This document shows, in pieces, positions 54,745 to 64,000 of a stretch of DNA of 64,000 nt. The stretch is from Progne subis subis (Eukaryota; Chordata; Aves; Passeriformes; Hirundinidae): contig JAKJHU010000014.1 of NCBI GenBank assembly GCA_022316685.1, positions 2,537,001 to 2,601,000 of the forward strand, read 5' to 3'. The position numbers and the translations under genes were made by a program. The stretch's first letter is position 1; every line of letters starts with the position of its first letter. Below the pieces are notes generated by a model. It saw only the letters and a list, made by a program, of their open reading frames with translations. It was not told the DNA's origin and did not search any database.

Positions 54745-55195
54745 AAGAAAAATTAAGAAAATTTAATGATCTAATGGGCTATATACATTGATGGCACATG
54801 ACTTCATTCTGTTATCTCTTTTCTATAGCTGGAAGTTAAGTTTGATAGAAGAATATCAACAGTCAATAGCACCCCAGGGCCAAGGAAAACCAATTGTTAA
54901 AGTGTGTGTTTGACATGAGCACAGCTAACTGCACCCAGGGGTATCAAGGGATTTCAGCCCATCAGACAGAATATTGTACAGGAACACCTCAGATTAAGAG
55001 CACAGGAAACTTGTATTTTAAATAACTGATATTTTATGTAAGATATTCTTCCATCTCTTTCCACCATAAGATCTTTGACATTCTGAAATGCAGAGAAAAT
55101 TCTGCCTTTCTCTCAACTCTTTGTATTTCCTCACAAGATACTAAGTTAAAAGTTCACATAACTACTCTCATCCAAGTAGTGTATTCTCAGGTACT
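54745..55195 (-). other. TTC14: TTC14 3' untranslated region
   Basis: The sequence from the TTC14 stop (55196-55198) to shortly past ATTAAA at 54767-54762 on the minus strand. No AATAAA occurs on this strand in the interval. The end point is inferred. Confidence 0.5.
54762..54767 (-). terminator. TTC14: likely TTC14 poly(A) signal ATTAAA
   Basis: ATTAAA on the minus strand, about 430 nt past the TTC14 stop. It is the best hexamer before the CCDC39 3' end is reached. Confidence 0.45.
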
Positions 55196-58100
55196 TCACT
55201 GTTTCTTCTGCTTACTTCCTTTTTCCCTCTCAAACTCAGCTATCTGATTGAATATATTAACTAAGTTTTGAGGCAGGTTTCTTTTAACCCCACTTTCTGA
55301 TTGTTCTGTACCATTTAATGACACTTCTTCATCTGGTTCCTTTGTTTTATCAGTCTCTTCATAACTTCTTTTCCTAGTCTTAGACTCACTTTCATTTTGA
55401 TGCTGCCTGTCACTATCATAACCTTTGTCACCTTCATGTGAGCAGCTGCTAGAATATGACCGGTACTTCCCCCCTGACCTGCCAGAATAGTCAGACCCTG
55501 GGGATGTGTAATACCTGTCTTGACCTGAGCCATATCTCTTAAACTGCTCTCTTCTCCACTCCCCATCCCTTTCAAATCTCCTGTAATAATGCATCCTGGG
55601 TTTATAATCTGATTTATGATACGAACCTGAAGGACCCCTCCAACTGGAGAAAAATCTCTCTGGTTTACTGTATTTTTCAGTTTTGCTATGACTTGGCTGA
55701 CTTCTGGAGCTACTGTAAGAATCTCTTGAATCTTCAGACCTACCTCCAAAAGTGTCTTCATCATCACCTGAAGTCCTTGAAAAAGAACAGTGTCTGTCTT
55801 TCTCTTTTACCTCCATTTTTGGGCACGCTACGCTGTCCTGCCTTTCCAGCAGCTTTTCCACTTCAAAACTTTGGTTAAGAAAGGAAGCAGAGGTATCAGC
55901 TGGAGGGGAATACCACTCCTCTTTCCTATCCTGATCTTTATAATGGGAAGAAGCTCTAGATGAGCTTTTTTTGGAGCTGCGAGCAGACTCAGATCTATGC
56001 CGACGCTTTTTCCTACGTTTCTTGTGATCAGAGGAAGAGGAGGAGGAAGAAGCTGATACATCTGATGATGAATCGCTTGATGATGATGATGAGGAGGAGG
56101 AGGAGGAGGATGAAGAAGAAGAGGAGGAGGAAGTCGATACTTTCCTTTTCTTCTTCAACCTAAAAAAATAATTAACCTGTGAGACAACCTTCAGTGTCAG
56201 CCAAAAACTACATGTAAGAAAGCAAATCTGCATACCCCAGCTTGGACTGTAAGGTGGGAACAGAAACTGAGCCTGACTGGCAAGACAATTTCAAATGTCA
56301 TTTCTTCATCAAAAAATTAAGATTAAGTCCACTGAACATTTTGTTATAGAAGACCTCTTTCCCAGTTTCACATGGCATTACGCTTTGCAATTATGTCACA
56401 TTGCAAAGTATTCCTTAAACAACTCTTCCACACGCTTCTCCATCAAAGGCCATATGCACTAAAGGACACTATCCACAAAAACATCCTGAGGGAAAAGCAG
56501 CTTACCCAGGAAGTTTTCCCCAGCTTTATTTATTGAGATGGATTGCTCACAGTCTCACCTGCCCTTATTGCCACATAACCAGTACACTGAATGTAACAGT
56601 TACCTTTTTTCTTCTTTTAAGAGCTTACGCAATTTTTCTGCGCTTGTTTCTATTTTCTTTGCTTTCTGTCTCTCTTCTTTGGCAGCTTGTTTCTCCCTCA
56701 TTTCCAAAGATTTCTTTTTTGAACCCAAGCATCATAAAAAAGATTACATTAGCAGTGTTAACACGGGTATTAACCCCCATTCAACCCCATCCAAATGTAT
56801 ACACCAGGAATGTTTTACCAAGATTCCCAGACCAAAAATGAATATTGTTCAGGAATTTGGTAGTGGCCATTGTGACAGGTTTATATTTAAGGACCATATT
56901 GCAGTTTTTATTCCATTAAAAAATATATTTGACCAGTCATTGCGGTGGTACCCATGATCCAGCACACCAGGAAAACATAAACCCCAAAAGTTATAGAGAG
57001 AATATGCAAAAAATCCCCAGTATTACCAACATGTCGAAAAATAAGGAAAGAACCCCCGAACAACCGAAACAGAAGAGTTTGGGGGAAAGTGTCATCATTA
57101 TTGTAGTTTACAAGAGGAACACAGAACCAAGTTGAAGTCAAATTCAAGTTGGCCATGTTTGAATACAAACCGTTTTGTAACAATTTCACAGAGCAGTTTG
57201 ATGCATAGTTTACATAAGAAATCAAGTTCCAGGGGTTTGGTGGTGATGAGCAGCACCGGACGGCAGGCACAGCAACAACAGTTCCGTTCAGAGGGAAATG
57301 CATTGGAGAAAAACACATAATCAGAATTGCAGGAAGACATACTGCAGTTGTTTCAGCCATTCAACACAGCAGGGACAGTATCAGATTTATGAACTGCTAC
57401 AGTTAAATGCAGAAGAGCATCTAAGCAGATAAATAATCCTTAAACCACTTAAGTCCATAAGAGATCAGACTTCTGCCACTTACAGCTCTACAGAGTCGCT
57501 CTATTCAGAATGAGCAGGAAGTCTGATTACAGTTTTCAAAACTCTGCAACTGTCTTAACAGCTATAATAAAGGAAACCCTTCACTGCAGCCAAGGCCATG
57601 CAGAGCAACAAACAACAGCTGTCACATTCTTTATCTGCTGCATCAATGACTGTAGGAGTAACATAACTGTCAAAGGAGTAACATTTATCTCCTACTTGCT
57701 GAGAATATTCTTCATCATTTTAACTGACACCTCTTTCTAAAGCACCCAAATGCAGGTACTGCCCAAATAACATAAATAACCTCTTTATCTCTGGTGTAGC
57801 TTAGTTTTGTCAGATTGCCCTATCTCCTCTTCCCCCTTGTTTCCACACATCCTGTCAGCATTATGGCTCCACCAACTGAAGAACTGCTGGCTAAGGCCAT
57901 CTACCCCAGCCTGTGTACATCCTCACATGCAGAAGCACAGAACAACACAAGCTTGTTCCTCAGTGCTCTATTTTACTCTTTGACCCACTGTGGAAGACAA
58001 CACAAGCAAAGGACGTAAATTAAAGGGAAAGGATGACAACTCAGGTTAGCAGAGACCCAGCAGGCTCACCTGGGAAACATGCTGCGTGCAAGGGAAGAGA

Positions 58101-61100
58101 GAAAAAAAAAAAAACACCAGATAGCAGAGGAGAAAGCTGAGATATTCAAACTGTCTGCTCGCCCACCCTCCACCTCCTGCTGCTTTCCTTTAAATTACCT
58201 TTTAATTTCCCTCTCATGTAAGCTCCCTGTGCTGCAGCTTTGCCTGGTGTTACTCTAATTACCCCAAGGACCAAGGTCTGGCCAAAGTTATGGTAACAAT
58301 GTTTATTTGGCTTGTGGAAGCGTTTTGCACTTCAAACAGTTATATTCACAGAATGCTTTAAATTAACCTCATTATTCACGCTGTGTAATGGGACATTCTT
58401 ATCCCTGCTTTGCTCTTTCCCTGTCTCCCCTGTCTGCATTTCTTTACTATCCCAAAACAGTGGAGTCACCAAGGGGTACCTTTCTTCTGGTAGGTACAGC
58501 CATAATGCTCACTAGAAAATCTTTACTGTGGAGTAGGGAAGCAGAGAATAAGACAAACCACCAATTTAACCCCTCCCTGTTCAAACGATTTAATATGGTT
58601 TTTCATGTTCATTTATTGTCACCAAGAGCACCATATGAAAAGAAAGTAAAGAATCACCTGCATGTGCTTACGGAGTTTTGTTAAGGCCTCTTCAGCTTCC
58701 TGAAAAGTCTCATCCAAGCTTAAGGCTTTTTTATAATAACTTTCAGCATTTAGCAGTTTCTCTTCCTCTTCCAACCTAAAATTCAAGAGATAATTCATAT
58801 ACAGTTAGGATACAGATTCTGACAGCTATTTCTTACTTTAAGGCTTTCTTAATTGCAAGTATTTATTTGCACTATGACATTACCACTGCATTCCTCTGAG
58901 ACCCCCTCTATCATCTCAGCTCACCTCCCTAACAACACAAAACAGTATTTCTGACCTTATAATTTCCTAATTCTGACCTGTACCACTATTCTTCAAAATA
59001 TCAATTCCAGTTTCAAAAATGGTGTCTTCCTCTCTTCTTAACACAGGGCTTAAAAGAAATTTATTCCCTGAATACTCAAAACTAAAATTTTCCATTACGG
59101 TGGGTCACCAACATTTCAGCAGAGTAACAGAACATGATTTTGTAACATAAGTTAAAAAAAAAAAAACAACAACCAAACAATCCTCAACTTTCTGGAATAT
59201 ATTCAAACAATTCACAGGACTTTATGCAAGCCTGGTATCCTACCACTGAAAGAGTATCAAGGATTAAAAAGGATATTGAGGATTAAACCTCAAATATTTT
59301 AACTGGGACAGAGGACAAACTATAAACCAATTACACAAGAATGGATATTTCCAAGGACTTTTATTTTTCTTTAAACACATAGCCAGGAAGGAAAGATGCC
59401 ATTCTGCTCCCTCACTGAAATGCTATTAAAAAAATATATTATGAGAAAATTTGCTAACAACCAACCAAACTCATAACCCTGACACTTACTGCCCGCCTCT
59501 TTCCACAAGGGTCTGACACAGGTATTTCCTCGCATTTCTATGGGTAGGACAATTTTCTAAAGCGATTTCAAAATCCCCTATGGCTTTGTTCAGACTTCCT
59601 TTGGTTGCATACCTAGAACAACAGAAAGTTGCATATGAAACAGTGATGCTTCTCTTTCACAAAAGGGGAAAAAAATGAAACAAGCAGACTTACAGAGCTC
59701 CACGTGCTACCAAAGCTTCAACATTTTGTGGATCAATCTCCAAAGCCTTGTTGTACTCATTCATGGCTTCCACATGGCGCCCAACCTTAAAATAATCCAC
59801 TCCAGCCTTTACACTGCAGAAAAAATATTTAAAAAATAGTACAGTTAGTCTATGCAGATTGTTCTGTTACTCACAAATGCCAAACAAGAGACAGGTTAAA
59901 AACCTGATCTTGTTATGGTGTATTTCACACTGGCATTTCAGTTAGGTGATATCGACCTAATTCCACAAAAATGTATTGTCTTTAATCCAGTATCTTAACA
60001 TTTCTGCAGATAGTGTTACTATATTACATTCGTTTTCATTTATGGAATTATTGTTTAAGCAAATTTCTACACAAAACTATGTGTGACCTACCACCATTAA
60101 CCTTGAACAGGCTTAATTATATCCAAAGCTAAAAATCCTCATTAGAGCGATGGCACAAGGTGATATGGGCAGATGGTACACACTCAGACCAGCTCATCTC
60201 ACACAAATAATTTACATTTTGCATTACCTGAACATTTCTTGCACATTTTCCAAGAGTTTAACGTATTAGAAGAGGATTGATATAAATTGATCTTCAGAAC
60301 AATTCATTACAGACTTCTATTAAGAATTAATATTTAATTTAACATTATAAGCCACCTTTTCTGCAATTAATCAATGTTGCAAATACACTGCAATAGTGTA
60401 AAAGCAAAAAGTTAATAGTCAGGGCTGCTGTTCCAAAGACAGCAAGTGCACTTGTTACATCTACAGTCTGAGGCTTAAATGACTTGACAAGTATGAGGTC
60501 ATTCAACACTCAATTATAAAACAGAAAATTGTGTGCTTGGTGTTATCACAAATCTTGATCTCAACTCTAGGATGGGTCAGGATATTAAAAGTATTCTAAG
60601 AACAAGTATTCCCTTAAACTGACACACATTTTGGAACTGAATCTCAGGACTTTATCTGTCACATTCCCACTTATTTTAGGTTTATTTTCAGTAAGATCCT
60701 GGTTACATTGCTACACATGCAGTGGAAAATCTGTCTCAATGTGTGTTTTCTTTGCAGAAACATAATCTGTAACCCAACAAGCTTTGACAAGAAGAAGTAT
60801 CACATACCATTTCAAGGCCCAAGACGCAGACTGCTTCTTCCTCAAGGCAGGGGCAAAATCTTCTTCACTGAAATTTTTACTTTAAGGAACAAACAAAGAA
60901 AAACATCAAGTTGGCTGTCTAAGTCTACAAATTTAAGCTTAAAGTATGCAATGCATACTGAAATATTATTTGTCCACGCCTTAGTGCCCTCCCTCAATCA
61001 GGTCTGCTCTTTCGTATTTCTGAAATCAGTTTTTCCCAAACCATTCTGTATCTCTAGAATGTACAACTGCAGTACATTTAACAAAAATATACGAAGTCCA

Positions 61101-63738
61101 CAGTTGCTTTGAGGCTAATGTATGTACAGATCACAGCATCAATCATTGCATATATTTGACTTTTATTTTACAAAGGGGTTAAACCTATTACTAAAATAAA
61201 CTGTGAATAAACATCTGTCAGAAGACACTAAAACCTCAGCATCCTGGATTTCAATCCACAGATGCTGACAAGAGCTACACAATAAATTTCATAAGTATCT
61301 GATATCAAATATTGTGTGTGGTAAGGTGCCTTGCTTATTCAGAGCAATAGGATTTCAAATGCAAATTTCTTACTCTAGAGGAGTTTGCTTTTAAATATTT
61401 AAGGACGTGTACACTGCAGTCATGCAAGTCAAAATGTAAAATTTTAAGTAAGTGGTCCAATACTCCCACTCACAAGTCTATTTCAATGGATTAGAATAAT
61501 CTGCACAGAGCTACAGGAGAGGAACAATGTAAAAATCACTTACATCTGAAGACTTCTCAGCAAAGACGGTGGATTTGACTCACTTAGCCCCAGTTTTTCT
61601 GCTAAATATTCAACTAACGATGGATTAGCGAATCCTGGGGAACGATGCAAAACCTCCTCGAATGTCTCTCCTGTGTTGGCAACTTCCAGGCTTCGCCTTA
61701 AAAATGGCACCAACGGACACAAATGAGACCTCAGGCTCTCTACCTTAAGTCATCACACTCATCTTTGGAATAAAAATGCCTATATGGCATCTGTAATACT
61801 GCTCACAAACTGTCCTCTTCTACAGGCATGCATTTTCCTGCTGTTTACCGACTCCTATGTCCTTTACCCCAGGTGAGCTTCTGAAACCTGTACGGACACC
61901 CACCCTCCTACCGCCAGGACATACAAAAAAATTACATAAATATTACGGACAGCTGCATCTCCATCTTCTAAAGGGAATTTTAAAATGCTAAGAATTCATA
62001 TTACAGTCTCCCAAGGTTTGGGTTTTTTTTTATTTGTTTGTTAACACAGTAGAAAAGCAACAGATATCTCACCCTGCCTTTTGCTTTCCTTATATTTTCA
62101 GAAAGAAGCTAAAAAGCCAACCACACCTACATATCCAGACACAAGTATGCTAGAGAGAGGAACAAGGAGGATGTGATTACCCAACAAAATCAGAAAGCCC
62201 AGGGAGGAGTTTAAGGGACAGCCAGCCTGTCAGAGATGCTCTTCAGACAGTACACAGCAAGTGCAGCCAAACAGCACATCCTTACTTATAATGCAGTGGG
62301 AAGTCATCGGAGGTGATCACACCCAGTTTTGTGCTGGAAAGGTTGGGTGGAAGAGCTGAGCTGTAAAGTGACACTGCCAGCTTCTCGTGGTAACGGTCAA
62401 CGTCCTTGAGAGCAGCTGCAGAAATAATACAGAGAAGGATAAAACTACTGAAATGGCTCAAACCCGAGACAAACCAATTCCTGGCAACTTCTGCAGCTAC
62501 TCACCTCGAATAAGGTCTCCAGTTTGATAATATGACAGAGGATCTCCATGGTTGCTCTGAGGAGGCACATCCCTCACAGGACACAGGGCCTGCAACAGAA
62601 CAGAGCAAGAATGTCATAAATGAAGCCATAGGCTTAGGGGTTTTTTCCACCCCAAGATCAAGCCAAAGAAAGATAATTTTAAGCTTAATGCACATCAGAA
62701 CTGCAATTCTTAAAATACAGCTTGGTTCAAGTAAAAATCCAGGCATCCACAAACTATGAACTTTTCAACCCAATAATGTGGGTCACAGCAAGACGTGTTC
62801 ACTGGCTCAGCACAGTATCACAAGCTGCCCACAAACTCAGACACTACCCATCATCCCAAAGCTGTTTCACCTTTACACGTTCCACTCATTAAGAGATGCA
62901 AGAGGCAATAAACAGATGTCAAAAATGAAGTATTGACCAAAGCTGTATCTTACAGTGATTTCCAGATCTGCAATTTCCCGTATGACACCACTTCCCAGAC
63001 ATATCAACACCATGAAAAAGCCAAATTCACGGATAGACGTGATCCTCCCAATCACGATATCGCCACGCTCGATGTCGCGGAAGAACAGCTCCCTCCTCTC
63101 CTCCCTGGGCACCTCCAAGAACCTCTCCAGGGGTGGCATGACAGCGTAACACTCTGCAACAAGGGCACAGCCACTTACAAACGGCCAAGCTACACCCTGA
63201 GATCGCAACATATTTGACGACAGCAAAACACGTGAAAATAGGATTTTTTTTTTCTTTTGTGCTAACAGGAAGCTTACGCATTGCCCATAAAACTCAACAG
63301 CAAAAATTTTAAGCCTGATTCTAAAGATGCCGCGGATTCAAGTGTTGTCCTTACAGAGCGAGCCCCCTCAACTCACACACCCTCATTTTCCTCGATGGTG
63401 TCCTCGATCGGCCCGTTGGGTTTCCACGAGTGCGCGAACAGCAGATCCGCCTTCTTGGCGATGAAGCGCTTTATCTCGGTGTCGATGCTCGCCCTCTCTT
63501 TCCTGGGGGAAGGAGAACGCGGTGAGTCGCGCCCCGCGGCCCCTCACGGCCCGCCCGGCCGCTGCCCCGGCGCCCCTCACCAGGCGGCCGGCGGGGCCCC
63601 GCGAGGCGGCTCCGGGGCGGCCCCGGGCGGCGGCAGCAGCCCGCGGAAGTCGGGGTTGTCGTGCTGCTCGGCGCGGAGCAGCGACAGCAGCGCGGGGCCG
63701 TGGTGGCTCAGCGCCTGCCGGAGCAGCTCCCGATCCAT
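55196..63738 (-). CDS. TTC14: tetratricopeptide repeat protein 14 (S1 domain, TPRs, SR-like tail)
   Basis: Twelve coding exons, in order of transcription: 63738-63581, 63502-63381, 63153-62954, 62589-62505, 62415-62286, 61696-61544, 60879-60808, 59813-59694, 59612-59490, 58775-58658, 56713-56604, 56159-55196. They total 2355 nt, or 784 residues plus stop; the human protein has about 770. The start [10 protein letters not shown] matches the family. Residues about 118-205 form the S1 RNA-binding domain ([42 protein letters not shown]). Residues about 304-420 hold three TPRs ([53 protein letters not shown]). From about 430 comes a charged coiled stretch, then a poly-Ser and Ser/Arg/Lys-rich tail, closing with the conserved [16 protein letters not shown] motif. 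An RNA-associated role is inferred from the domains; the family's function is poorly known. The exon 2 donor is GTGTGT, unusual but needed to keep frame. Confidence 0.96.
56036..56140 (-). repeat. TTC14: coding trinucleotide tract, poly-Ser of TTC14
   Basis: On the + strand a run of gag/gat/gaa triplets encodes, on the minus strand, a Ser-dominated tract at about residues 472-510. Mixed TCC, TCA and TCT codons show it is partly interrupted. Confidence 0.85.
56714..58657 (-). other. TTC14 intron 10, with a CpG-retaining block and a 150-codon open frame
   Basis: The intron between exons 10 and 11. Positions 56908-57360 carry a 150-codon minus-strand frame rich in hydrophobic residues. The same block keeps more CpGs than the neighbouring introns (cccccgaacaaccgaaac, gcaccggacggc). 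I do not claim the frame as a gene. The block may be a conserved regulatory part of the intron. Confidence 0.4.
58612..58657 (-). terminator. TTC14: candidate intronic poly(A) site of TTC14
   Basis: Exon 10 ends at a weak donor (CAG|GTGATT). Reading through adds 12 codons and reaches TGA at 58621-58619, and AATAAA follows at 58617-58612, only one base past the stop. A transcript ending here would encode the S1 and TPR parts without the Ser-rich tail. Confidence 0.4.
59814..60807. other. TTC14 intron 7, no additional gene seen
   Basis: About 1 kb of AT-rich intron with no recognised repeat or RNA gene. The other TTC14 introns over 300 bp (58776-59489, 60880-61543, 61697-62285, 62590-62953) are likewise plain, with short A or T runs only. 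Confidence 0.6.
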
Positions 63739-63890
63739 CCCGACGCCAACGCCACCGCCTCGCCCGGAACGGGAACCGCCGCTCGGGGAACGGCGACGGG
63801 GCGGGACCGGGCGGCCGCAGCGCCCCCGGCGGGCGGGAGGACCGCGCTGAGCGGCGGCGGCGCCGCCCGCCCTGTTCGCGGGCGCGTCTC
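63380..63890 (-). promoter_or_regulatory. TTC14: CpG-island promoter of TTC14
   Basis: CpG-dense sequence covers exons 1 and 2 and about 150 bp upstream of the ATG at 63738. No TATA box is seen at a suitable distance. Open frames on the + strand here (for example 63281-63850) are a product of GC-rich composition. Confidence 0.75.
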
Positions 63891-64000
63891 TAGTTTATAA
63901 ACAGAGAATAATTAAAGGGAGAATAATTAAAACACACAGCTCAAATGACACAGATCTTCCCCACGGGAATCCTGTCCGGCTCGGCAGCGGCGGCCCGTGG
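63891..64000. other. AT-rich break in the CpG island and window edge
   Basis: An 80-bp AT-rich segment containing a 13-bp direct duplication (GAGAATAATTAAA at 63904-63916 and 63919-63931). CpG-rich sequence resumes at about 63970, so the island, or a second one, may continue beyond the window. No coding sequence was recognised. Confidence 0.5.

Noticed and set aside
63281..63850. 189-codon + frame at the right edge
   Set aside because: It is the reverse of TTC14 exons 1 and 2 and GC-rich flanks. The minus-strand reading gives the conserved protein.
1..64000. CRISPR array, operon, rRNA, tRNA or selenocysteine gene
   Set aside because: No regularly spaced repeats, no conserved RNA gene sequence and no prokaryotic features were seen. 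The locus is vertebrate nuclear DNA.

Overview
The window looks like nuclear DNA from a bird, probably a songbird. The evidence is AT-rich intergenic sequence with GC-rich promoter islands, short exons with GT-AG introns, a 5'-truncated CR1 LINE with the typical avian 3' segment, and a solo LTR of the avian ERVL type. Two conserved vertebrate genes lie tail to tail in the right half: CCDC39 (+) and TTC14 (-). They are also adjacent and convergent on human 3q26.33, so the synteny supports both calls.

Positions 1 to about 36,000 are intergenic and lie upstream of CCDC39. The stretch holds a solo LTR (4679-5171), a CR1 tail (35568-35815), remnants of older repeats, several stretches that read like conserved non-coding elements, and a few exon-like segments. 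The best of these is a pair of + strand segments (19704-19910 and 20369-20458) that join in frame from a perfect Kozak ATG. I could not identify the product.

CCDC39 runs from 36477 to 54301. I rebuilt 20 coding exons (947 codons plus stop) that stay in frame and match the family along the whole length. It encodes the coiled-coil 96-nm ruler subunit of motile cilia. Its promoter is a CpG island with three tandem GTTGCC half-sites of the RFX type.

TTC14 occupies 55196-63738 on the minus strand. I rebuilt 12 coding exons (784 codons plus stop): an S1 RNA-binding domain, a TPR block and a Ser/Arg/Lys-rich tail. Its first exon lies in a CpG island at the right edge. The stop codons of the two genes are 894 bp apart and their likely poly(A) signals about 210 bp apart.

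No operon, CRISPR array, rRNA or tRNA gene was recognised. I do not see a new molecular system. The points most worth a second look are the 19.7 kb ORF pair, a probable intronic poly(A) isoform of TTC14, and competing splice sites in both genes.
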